This document shows positions 1-6,765 of a stretch of DNA of 9,527 nucleotides, one piece after another (position 1 is the first letter of the stretch; every line of letters starts with the position of its first letter). Below the pieces are notes generated by a model, which was given only the letters and a program-made list of their open reading frames with translations, made no database searches and was not told the DNA's origin. The translations under genes and the position numbers were made by a program. Origin of the DNA: CALMNV01 sp035688975 (GTDB lineage: Bacteria > Actinomycetota > Actinomycetes > Actinomycetales > Dermatophilaceae); the NCBI RefSeq assembly GCF_035688975.1, contig NZ_DASSMH010000023.1, positions 1 to 9,527 of the forward strand. The letters are read 5' to 3'.

Positions 1-118
1 CGAAGTACATGCCGACGAGCCCGAGCAGCGCGGCGAAGACGAGCCAGGGCAGCACCCGGCGCACCGAGATGACGGGAAGGGCCGGGACGGCAACGGGGGT
101 GGCGGTGATCTGCGACAT
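1..118 (-). CDS. cbtB: CbtB-like cobalt transporter subunit, N-terminal part (runs off the window)
   Basis: The minus strand opens at an ATG (116-118) preceded by AGGAGA four bases upstream (123-128). It encodes 39 residues before the window edge: a short polar, Val/Pro-rich N-terminus (MSQITATPVAVPALPV), then ISVRRVLPWLVFAALLGLVG and the beginning of a membrane segment. A short leader, the R-x-V-L-P-W step and a single hydrophobic helix are what CbtB proteins look like. CbtB is a small membrane subunit (about 60 aa) that works with CbtA in predicted cobalt uptake. The expected His-rich C-terminus lies outside the window. The strongest support is context: a cobalamin riboswitch sits directly upstream on the same strand, the usual control element of cbtAB in actinobacteria. 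A cbtA gene would be expected next, beyond position 1. Another small B12-regulated membrane protein cannot be excluded. Confidence 0.72.
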   Translation of the reverse strand, partial: MSQITATPVAVPALPVISVRRVLPWLVFAALLGLVGMYF

Positions 119-170
119 CGTCTCTCCTAGTGGGCTCGGGCGGCCCGTCGTGGCGGAGTCGGCGTGGGGA

Positions 171-253
171 TGGGTCTGGCTCGGGCCCGGGAGCACCCGG
201 AGCCCATCACAGTGGCGCGACCGCGTCGGGATCTCACCGACTTCCAGCACCCA
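171..253 (-). promoter_or_regulatory. Cobalamin (B12) riboswitch aptamer
   Basis: Read on the minus strand, this leader holds the hallmarks of a cobalamin aptamer in order. First comes GGTGCTGGAAGTCGGTGAGA, then the GTCGG/CCGAC stem, GCGGTC, the B12 box CGCCACTGTGAT (206-217), a hairpin CCGGG-TGCT-CCCGG flanked by GGGC/GCCC, and GAGCCAGACCC at the 3' end. The outer stem is explicit: TGGGT-G-CTGG (244-253) pairs with CCAGACCCA (171-179) over nine base pairs with one bulged G. The aptamer is compact, about 83 nt. About 50 nt separate it from the AGGAGA ribosome site of the CbtB-like gene. No T-run terminator is visible, so control of translation initiation is more likely than attenuation. By analogy with the family, high adenosylcobalamin should switch the cobalt transporter off. 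Confidence 0.88.
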
Positions 254-266
254 CACGAACGGCCCC

Positions 267-295
267 AACGTAGCGATCCGCGGCGATCCGGGCAA
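267..295 (-). promoter_or_regulatory. Promoter of the riboswitch/CbtB transcript
   Basis: On the minus strand, TTGCCC (290-295; 4 of 6 to TTGACA) is followed after exactly 17 nt by TACGTT (267-272; TAnnnT). Transcription would start near 260, just before the first paired bases of the cobalamin aptamer, giving a leader of roughly 140 nt. The position relative to the riboswitch supports the call; the start site is inferred. Confidence 0.6.
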
Positions 296-390
296 CGGCG
301 ACCCGGATGAGGCCCACCCCACCGGGCACGGGGAGTTGGCGAGCCGGCCGTGGCGGCTGCCCCGCGATCCCGGCTGGGGACCGTTGGGGA

Positions 391-396
391 TACGGT
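391..396 (+). promoter_or_regulatory. Possible -10 element of the histidine phosphatase-like gene
   Basis: TACGGT (TAnnnT) lies 27 nt before the ATG at 424. No convincing -35 is visible at 16-19 nt upstream, so this is a weak call based on one hexamer. Confidence 0.25.
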
Positions 397-423
397 CACG
401 GATGTGCCTGTGCGGGAGAGACC

Positions 424-972
424 ATGCGTCTGACGGTGCTCGCCCATGCCGAGACGAGACGGACCCGTGAAGGGGTCTTCGGTGACACCTCCGGGCTGGC
501 GCCCGGTGCGCGCGTCGGGTCGTGGCCCGCGAGGCGGGCCGCGTGCGTCAGCGGGCCGGAGCCGGCCTGCGGGCAGACGGCCAGCCTGCTCGGGCTCGGC
601 GCCGCCCCCGTGCTCGCGGACCTCGCCGGCCCCGACGTCGGCCGCTGGGCCGGCCGTCCCCTCGCCGAGGTGCTCGACGAGGACCCCGACGGGGTCACGG
701 CCTGGCTGCGCGACCCGGACGCGGTCCCGCACGGCGGTGAGTCGCTCACGGCGCTCGTGCGGCGGGTGGGCAAGGCCCTCGACGCCGTGTCGTGGCCCCC
801 GGGCGGAGCGGTCGCCGTCGTCACCCCGCTCGTGGTCCGGGCCGCCCTCGCCCACGCCCTGGGCGCTTCTGGCACGGCGGTGCTGCGTGCCGACGTGCCT
901 CCGCTGGGCGCGGTCACCATGAGCCGGCACGGCGGGACGTGGCGGCTCGCCGCGCTCGTCGCGCCGTCGTGA
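424..972 (+). CDS. Histidine phosphatase-fold protein with degenerate active site
   Basis: 182 aa, started at ATG 424 because GGAGAG (415-420) lies just upstream and the N-terminal strand MRLTVLAHAET is where phosphoglycerate-mutase-like proteins carry their RHG motif. Recognisable landmarks are AHAET at 7-11 (His8 kept, the Arg of RHG replaced by Ala7), SGPEPACGQTA around 43-53, GRWAGRPLAEVL at 73-84 (usual GxWxGR step), and PHGGESL at 102-108 (Glu106 as the proton-donor glutamate). The stretch AVVTPLVVRAAL (131-142) is where the second catalytic histidine is expected; Thr-Pro stands there and no His is present. Histidine phosphatases of this type often lie beside cbtAB, matching the divergent CbtB-like gene here, and may act in cobalamin metabolism. 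With the second His and the RHG Arg absent, activity is doubtful. It is outside the riboswitch transcript, and it converges on sepH. Confidence 0.75.
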   Translation: MRLTVLAHAETRRTREGVFGDTSGLAPGARVGSWPARRAACVSGPEPACGQTASLLGLGAAPVLADLAGPDVGRWAGRPLAEVLDEDPDGVTAWLRDPDAVPHGGESLTALVRRVGKALDAVSWPPGGAVAVVTPLVVRAALAHALGASGTAVLRADVPPLGAVTMSRHGGTWRLAALVAPS

Positions 973-1002
973 CCTCTCCACCAGAGCAGCGGCCGGCCGA
1001 GC

Positions 1003-2196
1003 TCAGTGGGGCTTGCGGCCGAAGACGATGTCGTCCCAGCTCGGCACGCTGGGCCGGCCCGACTTGCGACCGGGTGGCTGGCGCGGCGGGGCGGGCTCGT
1101 GGGCGGGCTCGTGGGCGACGTCCTCCTCGAGGACGTACCCGTCGTCCTCCGCGTCGTATGCCGTGTCGTCCACCACCGGCTCGGGCGCGCCGCTCGCCAG
1201 CGCGTCGACGGTCTCCTGCTCGAGCTGGTCGACGTCCACGTCCACGTCCTGGCCCGCCGGTGCGGCGGCGGGCTCGACCGGAGCCGGCCGGGTGGGCGTG
1301 GCGTCGGGGTCGTCCTCCGGGTGGGTGTGCGCGGCCGGCGGCATACCGGCCTGGGACGTGGGCACGACGAGGTCCTCCAGCGGCAGGGCCTCCTCCGGGG
1401 CGCCCTCGAGACCGGGGACCTCGCTCGCCCGGCCCCGGCGACGCCGACCGCGCGAGGCGCTGCGCTCACGCATGGCGGTCATGAGGTCGACGGCCTCGGC
1501 CGCCTCGCGCCGCCGCGGCGCCCCCACGCCGCCCTCCGCCTCCACGTCGTAGACCTGGGTGGGGCCGACCGGCGCGCTCGCGTGCGGGGTGGGCAACGGC
1601 CCGGTCGCCTCGACGACGTCGTCCTCGGAGAGCCAGCGGGCCTCGTCGTCAGTGGCCGAGACCGTGCGGGTGAGGGGGTCGAAGTCCCAGGCCGCCTCTC
1701 GCTGGCGCCCGCCGGCGTTGAAGAACAGCACCACCGACCAGGCCCCCTTGTCCTCCCGTCGGGCGTCCCACCGGGCCGCGCCGGCGTCGATGTGCCGGGA
1801 CGCGAGCCGCTCGGCCACCCGAGCGCCCAGGGTGGGCGCGGCGCCGTGGGGGCCGCCACGCGACCGCAGCCGCACCTGCTGGGCGAGGCCGGCCACGTGC
1901 TCGCGCTCGGCCAGGATCGGCCCCTCGTAGCGGTGCACCTTCTCGACGGTCCAGCCGGCCAGCTCGGCGACCTCCTCCGGGCTGAGCCCCGCCCGGATCA
2001 TGGTCTGGACCTCGCGCGGTCGCAGCCCCTGCCCGCCGCCGGGCTGTGCCTGCGTCGGCCGGAGGCGGGGCCGGTCGCGCCGGGCGACCGCGCGCAGCGG
2101 CTCGTCGAGCGGCACCCGGAAGCGGTTGCCCTCGTCGTCCCCGAGGATGAGGTGCATCCCGTCCTCGTGGACGCCGATGAGGCGAAGGTCCTGCAT
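1003..2196 (-). CDS. sepH: SepH (DUF3071), FtsZ-associated cell division protein
   Basis: 397 aa. The start at 2196 (MQDLRLIGVHEDG) fits the conserved N-terminus of the family and has GGGAG nine bases upstream; the open frame extends further, but that part looks non-coding. Residues 1-45 form the conserved N-terminal module. A helix-turn-helix-like region follows at about 60-92 (RPREVQTMIRAG, SPEEVAELAGWTVEKVHRYEG). Residues 125-210 are a second folded part (VVLFFNAGGRQREAAWDFDP). A long acidic, Pro/Ala/Glu-rich linker leads to a short conserved C-terminal tail, PSWDDIVFGRK. In Streptomyces, SepH binds FtsZ through this architecture and promotes assembly of FtsZ filaments at division septa. 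Length is somewhat above the roughly 340 aa I recall for Streptomyces, the extra being linker. It is transcribed alone, divergent from the TRIC gene. Confidence 0.92.
   Translation of the reverse strand: MQDLRLIGVHEDGMHLILGDDEGNRFRVPLDEPLRAVARRDRPRLRPTQAQPGGGQGLRPREVQTMIRAGLSPEEVAELAGWTVEKVHRYEGPILAEREHVAGLAQQVRLRSRGGPHGAAPTLGARVAERLASRHIDAGAARWDARREDKGAWSVVLFFNAGGRQREAAWDFDPLTRTVSATDDEARWLSEDDVVEATGPLPTPHASAPVGPTQVYDVEAEGGVGAPRRREAAEAVDLMTAMRERSASRGRRRRGRASEVPGLEGAPEEALPLEDLVVPTSQAGMPPAAHTHPEDDPDATPTRPAPVEPAAAPAGQDVDVDVDQLEQETVDALASGAPEPVVDDTAYDAEDDGYVLEEDVAHEPAHEPAPPRQPPGRKSGRPSVPSWDDIVFGRKPH
1091..1114. repeat. Perfect 2 x 12-bp tandem repeat in the sepH linker
   Basis: GCGGGCTCGTGG occurs twice back to back (1091-1102 and 1103-1114). 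On the coding strand it gives AHEP-AHEP in the disordered linker just before the conserved C-terminal tail. A nearby GTCCAC iteration around 1231-1245 encodes DVDVDVD. The copy number is likely to vary between strains; no function is implied. Confidence 0.8.
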
Positions 2197-2287
2197 GGAT
2201 GGAGTCTCCCGGATCGGTCGTCGCCTGGCTGGCCCGTCGAGCATGCCACCCCGCGCGCCCGGGGAGAAAGCCTCCACGCCGCACCGG

Positions 2288-2293
2288 TACGGT
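2288..2293 (+). promoter_or_regulatory. Possible -10 element giving a near-leaderless TRIC transcript
   Basis: TACGGT ends nine bases before the ATG at 2303, and no purine-rich ribosome site lies between (the sequence is TTGGTTGGC). In actinobacteria a TAnnnT box this close to ATG typically marks a leaderless or nearly leaderless mRNA. No clear -35 is seen. Confidence 0.35.
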
Positions 2294-2302
2294 TTGGTTG
2301 GC

Positions 2303-2968
2303 ATGCTCATCCAGTCCTCGTCCGCGCAGCTCGCCCTCGACGTCGTCGGCGTGTTCGTGTTCGCGCTCTCCGGCGGCCTGGTCGCGGTGAAGAAGCGGCT
2401 CGACCTCTTCGGCGTCCTGGTCCTCGCGTGCGCCGCGGCGCTCGGAGGAGGCATCCTGCGCGACGTCCTGCTCGGGGACGTGCCACCGGTCGGCATCAGC
2501 GACTGGCGGCTGCTCACCGCGGCGGCCCTCGGCGGGCTCGTCACGTTCGCCTTCCACCCGGCCGTGGAGCGGATCACCCGGCTCGTGCGGATCCTTGACG
2601 CGGCGGGTCTCGGCGCCTTCGCCGTCGCCGGCAGCCTCAAGGCGATCAGCGTGCCGGGGGTGCCCGCCGTCGCCGCGGTCATCGTCGGCGTCGTCACGGC
2701 GGTTGGCGGCGGGGTCGTGCGGGACGTGCTCGCCGGCACGGTGCCCGAGGTGCTGCGCCGGGAGCTCTACGCCGTGCCGGCGACGCTCGGCTCCGTCCTC
2801 GTCGTCGCAGCCGACCGGCTGGGAGGCCTCGGCGGGCTCGTCCCCTGGGGCGCGGCGCTCCTCGTCTTCTCGGTCCGCCTCGTCGCCGTCCACCTGGACC
2901 TCAACGCCCCGACGCAGCTTCGCTCCGGGCCCCACCGACAGGGAACGCATGGACATCGAGCCCTATGA
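2303..2968 (+). CDS. TRIC-type cation channel / UPF0126 (YadS-like) membrane protein
   Basis: 221 aa, almost wholly hydrophobic, about seven predicted membrane helices. It shows the internal duplication of the family: each half carries a glycine-rich turn followed by Arg-Asp, GGGILRDVLLGDVPP at 48-62 and GGGVVRDVLAGTVPE at 135-149. The first half also has SGGLVAVKKRLDLFG (23-37), typical of this family. Prokaryotic TRIC proteins are trimeric monovalent-cation channels; the physiological role in bacteria is not settled. ATG 2303 is chosen because MLIQSSSAQLALDVVG begins just before helix 1 and upstream codons are unrelated to the family. The tail is polar and His-rich (HRQGTHGHRAL) and overlaps the first 20 nt of the ferrochelatase gene, so the two are probably co-transcribed and translationally coupled. 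Confidence 0.9.
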   Translation: MLIQSSSAQLALDVVGVFVFALSGGLVAVKKRLDLFGVLVLACAAALGGGILRDVLLGDVPPVGISDWRLLTAAALGGLVTFAFHPAVERITRLVRILDAAGLGAFAVAGSLKAISVPGVPAVAAVIVGVVTAVGGGVVRDVLAGTVPEVLRRELYAVPATLGSVLVVAADRLGGLGGLVPWGAALLVFSVRLVAVHLDLNAPTQLRSGPHRQGTHGHRAL

Positions 2969-4034
2969 CGGCATCCTCCTGCTCGGCTTCGGCGGCCCGG
3001 AGCACCCCGAGGAGGTGATGCCCTTCCTGCGTCGCGTGACGGCGGGCCGCGGCATTGCCGAGGAGCGACTCGCGCAGGTCGGCGAGCACTACTTCCTCCT
3101 CGGCGGCCGCAGCCCGATCAACGACCAGAACCGCGCGCTCGTGGCCGCGCTGCGGGCAGAGCTGGACTGCCGGAACGTCGCGACGCCCGTCTACTGGGGC
3201 AACCGCAACAGCGCGCCCTTCCTCGACGAGGCGCTGCGCGAGGCGGCCGCGGCCGGCCACCGCCGGCTCGTCGTCATCCCGACCAGCGCGTACTCCTCCT
3301 ACTCCTCCTGCAGGCAGTACCGCGAGAACCTCGCCGATGCCGTCGCCACCGTCACCGCCGAGGGCCTCGACGTCACGGTGGACAAGATCGCGCCGTATGC
3401 CGTGCGGCCGGGTTTCGCCCGGGCCAACCTCACCGGCCTGGTCCAGTCCCTCCGCGCCCTCGACGGGATGCCCGACGCCGAGCTCGCGCTGCTCTTCGTC
3501 ACGCACTCGATCCCGGAGGCCATGGACGAGACGTCCGGCCCCGGGGACGGCGAGGGCCACCTCTACCGGCGCCAGCACCTCGCCCTCGCGGCCTACCTCG
3601 AGCGGGAGGCCGGCCGGGCGCTGGGGCGGAGCCTGACCGGGGAGCTGGTCTACTGCTCGCGCTCCGGCGCGCCGGGCCAGCCGTGGCTCGAGCCCGACGT
3701 GGGCGACCGCATCGAGCAGCTCGCCGAGGGCGGCATCCGCGCTGTCGTCGTGGCGCCGATCGGCTTCGTCTCCGACCACATGGAGGTCGTCTACGACCTC
3801 GACACGGAGGCGAGGGCGACGGCCGAGCGGGCGGGGCTGCAGTTCGTGCGCGTGCCCACCGTGGGCACCCACCCGGTGTTCGTCGCCGACCTCGTCGAGG
3901 CCGTGGCCGAGCGGGCCGCCGAGGCCCGGGGGGAGCAGGTGCCGCAGTTCGAGGGGCGGATGCCCTCGGTGTGCGCGGCCGGCTGCTGTCCCAATCTGCG
4001 CACCGCCCGACCCGCGCTGTGCGGCCAGGACTGA
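2949..4034 (+). CDS. hemH: Ferrochelatase (coproporphyrin III type, CpfC/HemH)
   Basis: 361 aa, a full-length ferrochelatase inserting Fe2+ into a porphyrin in the cytoplasm. In actinobacteria this family normally acts on coproporphyrin III in the coproporphyrin-dependent heme pathway, so cpfC is the alternative symbol. Visible motifs: LLLGFGGPE at 10-18; the GNRNSAPFLDEAL segment; TSAYSSYSSCRQYREN around 111-126 with Cys121; the catalytic-His motif FVTHSIPEAM with His186; and APIGFVSDHMEVVYDLD with Glu279. The C-terminus carries Cys342, Cys346, Cys347 and Cys358. Together with Cys121 this suggests the [2Fe-2S] cluster known from some bacterial ferrochelatases, including the mycobacterial one. 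AGGGA (2940-2944) precedes ATG 2949. The gene starts inside the TRIC gene and is followed after 10 nt by the inositol monophosphatase. Confidence 0.95.
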   Translation: MDIEPYDGILLLGFGGPEHPEEVMPFLRRVTAGRGIAEERLAQVGEHYFLLGGRSPINDQNRALVAALRAELDCRNVATPVYWGNRNSAPFLDEALREAAAAGHRRLVVIPTSAYSSYSSCRQYRENLADAVATVTAEGLDVTVDKIAPYAVRPGFARANLTGLVQSLRALDGMPDAELALLFVTHSIPEAMDETSGPGDGEGHLYRRQHLALAAYLEREAGRALGRSLTGELVYCSRSGAPGQPWLEPDVGDRIEQLAEGGIRAVVVAPIGFVSDHMEVVYDLDTEARATAERAGLQFVRVPTVGTHPVFVADLVEAVAERAAEARGEQVPQFEGRMPSVCAAGCCPNLRTARPALCGQD

Positions 4035-4044
4035 GGAGATCACG

Positions 4045-4896
4045 ATGGAGACCCAGCCCAACGTCACCGACGACCTGCTCGTCGAGCTCGAGCGGCTCTG
4101 CGTCGAGTTCGCCGTCACCGCAGGCGCGCTGATCCGGGACGAGCGGCCGGGGCGGGTGCGCGTCGAGGCGACGAAGTCGAGCGACACGGACGTCGTGACG
4201 GTGATGGACCAGCGCTCGGAGGCCCTGCTGCACCGGCTGGTCCGGGAGCACCGGCCACAGGACGGCATCCTCGGCGAGGAGGGCGTCGACGTGGCGGGCA
4301 CCTCCGGCCTCACCTGGGTCCTCGACCCCATCGACGGGACGGTCAACTACCTCTACGACATCCCGGCGTATGCCGTGTCCGTGGCCGTCGTCGTGGGCGA
4401 CGCGCGCGCGGACGGCGGCTGGACGCCGATCGCCGGTGCCGTGTGCGACCCGTGCCGCCGCCTCGTCCACCACGCCCGCCGCGGCGGAGGGGCGTGGACC
4501 CGCCCGGAGCGGGACGCCGGCACCGGGCATGCCGAGTCGGCCGCGCTGCGGGTGTCCACCGAGGACCGGCTGCACCGTGCGCTGCTCGCCACGGGCTTCG
4601 GCTACGACGCCGAGGTGCGGGCGCGCCAGGCGGAGATCCTGCGCCGGGTGCTGCCCGCCGTGCGCGACATCCGCCGCATCGGCAGCGCGGCGCTGGACCT
4701 CGTCCGGGTGGCGGACGGCTCCGTGGACGCCTACGCGGAGTCCGGCATCAACGCGTGGGACCTCGCCGCCGGCTGGATCATCGTCGAGGAGGCCGGGGGC
4801 CTCGTCGGCGGTCGCGTCGACCGGCCGGGCAAGGCGCTCACCGTGGCGGCCGGACCACAGCTCCTCGAGCGGGTGCGCTCGCTCTTCCTCGGCTGA
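4045..4896 (+). CDS. Inositol monophosphatase family protein (SuhB-like)
   Basis: 283 aa. It has the complete Mg2+/Li+-dependent sugar phosphatase signature: GEEG at 77-80, WVLDPIDGTVNY at 91-102 (metal ligands Asp94 and Asp97), and the second motif NAWDLAAGWIIVEEAGG at 236-252 with Asp239. The family hydrolyses myo-inositol-1-phosphate and related sugar phosphates; in actinobacteria this feeds phosphatidylinositol and, in some lineages, mycothiol. The sequence alone does not fix the substrate, and the histidinol-phosphatase or NADP-phosphatase members cannot be excluded. AGGAG (4034-4038) overlaps the ferrochelatase stop codon and sits six bases before ATG 4045, so translation is likely coupled to that gene. 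A suhB-like gene close to DUF4193 and dut recalls the mycobacterial order. Confidence 0.9.
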   Translation: METQPNVTDDLLVELERLCVEFAVTAGALIRDERPGRVRVEATKSSDTDVVTVMDQRSEALLHRLVREHRPQDGILGEEGVDVAGTSGLTWVLDPIDGTVNYLYDIPAYAVSVAVVVGDARADGGWTPIAGAVCDPCRRLVHHARRGGGAWTRPERDAGTGHAESAALRVSTEDRLHRALLATGFGYDAEVRARQAEILRRVLPAVRDIRRIGSAALDLVRVADGSVDAYAESGINAWDLAAGWIIVEEAGGLVGGRVDRPGKALTVAAGPQLLERVRSLFLG

Positions 4897-4945
4897 CGAA
4901 CCGCGCGTCCGAAAGGCGTAGTGGAGCCGCTGCTCACCACGTGCT

Positions 4946-4951
4946 TATGAT
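4946..4951 (+). promoter_or_regulatory. Possible -10 element of the secreted propeller gene
   Basis: TATGAT (5 of 6 to TATAAT) is the most AT-rich hexamer of the spacer after the inositol monophosphatase gene. Transcription would start near 4958, giving a leader of about 89 nt. No good -35 is seen, although TG at 4942-4943 could help as part of an extended -10. Confidence 0.4.
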
Positions 4952-4958
4952 GGTGGGT

Positions 4959-5018
4959 TGCCGCCGGGCGGTGGCACTTCCTGCACCACCTGCGGCGATC
5001 GGGTCGGACGGCGACCCG
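4959..5018 (+). promoter_or_regulatory. Structured 5' leader of the secreted propeller gene
   Basis: Two successive foldable elements fill the leader. TGCCGCC-GGGC-GGTGGCA (4959-4976) forms a 7-bp stem with one G-U pair; alternatively GGTGG (4970-4974) can pair with CCACC (4986-4990) inside a GCCGC/GCGGC stem. CGGGTCG-GACGG-CGACCCG (5000-5018) is a perfect 7-bp hairpin. They end about 15 nt before the GGAAGGGG ribosome site (5034-5041). I do not recognise a known riboswitch class. It could also be partly terminator for the upstream operon, but there is no T-run. Confidence 0.35.
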
Positions 5019-5046
5019 CCATCGGTGCGAGCCGGAAGGGGTAGTC

Positions 5047-6765
5047 ATGCTCGGAGTAGCACGGCATGGGTCACGGCACCAGGTCACGGCCGCGGCAGGG
5101 CCGCGGACCAGGACAGCGAGGGGACGCCGGCTGCCCTGGCTGATGTCCATCGCGGTGGTCGGCGCGTTGGCGGTCACCCCCGCGGGCGCCTCGTCTGCTC
5201 CCGGCGCACCGAGCGCGACGGCGCTGTCGCGGATCTCCTCGCCGGCGTTGCAGGCCTACCTGATGGCTCACCCGGAGCGGGCCAGCGAGCGCCAACGGGC
5301 ACACGTCGAGGCGGCGCGAGCGGTCAGGTCCGCAGCCTCGTCCATCAGGTCCAGTGCCGGCCCACAGGCGGCGGCCCGGGGGAGCCTGGCTCCCTTCAAC
5401 CGGGACCAGACCGGCTTGCCCCAGAACGAGGAGTCGGTGAGCACCTGTCCGGGGCCGTCGAAGGTCGTCCTCGGCGGCACCAACGACTACCGCGGACTGC
5501 TCAACCCCGCGGGAAACTTCACCGGTTGGCACTTCTCGGCCGACGACGGCCGAACCGTGACGAACGAGGGCCTGCTGCCCACCGTGCAGACGGGCGGCAA
5601 GCAGGTTCCGTCGGGCGGCGACCCCATCGTCTTCGCGACGGCCGACTGCGAGCTGTACGCGGCGAGCCTGAGCTTCCCGGTGGACGTGGACTTCACCAAC
5701 CTGCCGGCGAACACCAACGGCGCGACCGTCTACCGGTCCTCCCCGCAGCGGCTGGCCAGCTGCCCCGGCGGTGACGCTGCCAGCTGCTGGCCGACCCGCC
5801 GTTTCGTCGCGACCAACCGCGCCGGCCACTTCATCGACAAGCCGTGGATGTATGTCGGTCACAGCGGCTCCGCGGGACAGGTCGTCTGGGTCACGTACAG
5901 CGACTTCGACCTCACGGCGAAGAACCCCGCCGGGTTCACCGCCAGCATCTACGCGGTGCGCTGCGACGGTCTGCTGAGCCGTTGCACGGCGCCGATCAAG
6001 ATCAGCGACGGCGACCCCGACGTGCAGTTCAGCGACGTCACCGTCGGGCCGGACGGCCGCACCTACATCACCTGGGCGCAGATCCGGGGAGAGCTGTTCA
6101 ACCAGCCACAGACCTTCATCTTCAAGAGCCGGGTCGCTCCCGCCGGCAGCACCGCCTTCGGCCCGACCCACGTGATCCACCGGGAGCCCCTGGCCATCCC
6201 GTTCGGCGGGTTGCTCCACGCCAACGACTTCCGGATCGCCAGCTATCCGAAGAACACGGTCTCGATGGTCAACGGGCGCCCGCGGCTGTGGGTGGTCTGG
6301 GACGCGTGCGGCACGCGCCCGCTGGACACGGTCTGTGAGAACGCTCAGGTCAAGCTGACCTGGTCCGACGACCTCGGTGCCAGCTGGAGCCCGGTCCGGG
6401 TGGTCTCCCTCAGCGACGAGAACTACTTCCCGACCATCGACACCGCCCCGCGGACGGGCAAGGTCGCCATCGCGTACTACACCAACCGCTTCGACCCGGT
6501 GTTCCACAACCGCCAGGACGTGGAGCTCGTCACCGTCTCCAACAGCGGGGCGGTCACCGCGCGGACGAGGCTGACCCCGTCCTCCGACGAGACCGAGGCG
6601 GACCCGCTGCTCGGCGGACTGTTCATCGGCGACTACTTCGAGCTGGACGCCCGTGACGGAACCGCCTACGTCCACTTCAACGCCAACCACGTGTCGAAGA
6701 CGCTGCTCGGCCTGGGGAGCCCGATCCCCCAGCAGGACAACTTCCTGATCCGTAGGCCTCTGTAG
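5047..6765 (+). CDS. Secreted Asp-box (BNR, sialidase-like) beta-propeller protein
   Basis: 572 aa. The N-terminus has arginines (RGRR at 25-28), a hydrophobic stretch at about 29-44 (LPWLMSIAVVGALAVT) and small residues at AGASSA, a Sec-type or weakly Tat-like signal peptide. Residues 50-115 are Ala/Ser/Arg-rich and look like a propeptide or flexible stalk. The rest is strand-rich with a clear Asp-box, SDDLGASW at 440-447, and a weaker one, SADDGRTV at 164-171, as in sialidase-like propellers. Eight cysteines (134, 201, 239, 247, 306, 313, 421, 430) fit disulfides in an exported protein. I see no FRIP motif or clear arginine triad, so sialidase activity is not supported; binding or another hydrolase role is open. 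GGAAGGGG precedes ATG 5047. The gene interrupts an otherwise housekeeping neighbourhood and has its own likely promoter. Confidence 0.78.
   Translation: MLGVARHGSRHQVTAAAGPRTRTARGRRLPWLMSIAVVGALAVTPAGASSAPGAPSATALSRISSPALQAYLMAHPERASERQRAHVEAARAVRSAASSIRSSAGPQAAARGSLAPFNRDQTGLPQNEESVSTCPGPSKVVLGGTNDYRGLLNPAGNFTGWHFSADDGRTVTNEGLLPTVQTGGKQVPSGGDPIVFATADCELYAASLSFPVDVDFTNLPANTNGATVYRSSPQRLASCPGGDAASCWPTRRFVATNRAGHFIDKPWMYVGHSGSAGQVVWVTYSDFDLTAKNPAGFTASIYAVRCDGLLSRCTAPIKISDGDPDVQFSDVTVGPDGRTYITWAQIRGELFNQPQTFIFKSRVAPAGSTAFGPTHVIHREPLAIPFGGLLHANDFRIASYPKNTVSMVNGRPRLWVVWDACGTRPLDTVCENAQVKLTWSDDLGASWSPVRVVSLSDENYFPTIDTAPRTGKVAIAYYTNRFDPVFHNRQDVELVTVSNSGAVTARTRLTPSSDETEADPLLGGLFIGDYFELDARDGTAYVHFNANHVSKTLLGLGSPIPQQDNFLIRRPL

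Noticed and set aside
9..470. 153-codon plus-strand open frame at the left edge
   Set aside because: It runs through the antisense of the CbtB start, promoter and riboswitch, has no ribosome site, and its product is low-complexity.
127..981. Long minus-strand open frame antisense to the histidine phosphatase-like gene
   Set aside because: Arg/Gly/Pro-rich shadow of a GC-rich gene, no ribosome site, and it would run over the riboswitch region.
973..1002. CGGCCGGCCG palindrome between the convergent histidine phosphatase-like and sepH genes as a terminator
   Set aside because: Self-complementary without a usable loop and with no T-run; such palindromes are common in GC-rich DNA.
2901..4346. 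Long minus-strand open frame antisense to the ferrochelatase and inositol monophosphatase genes
   Set aside because: The plus-strand products are unmistakable full-length enzymes; the antisense frame is low-complexity with no family features.
5047..6765. Calling the secreted propeller protein a true sialidase
   Set aside because: Only one perfect Asp-box plus one degenerate one; no FRIP motif or arginine triad can be identified.
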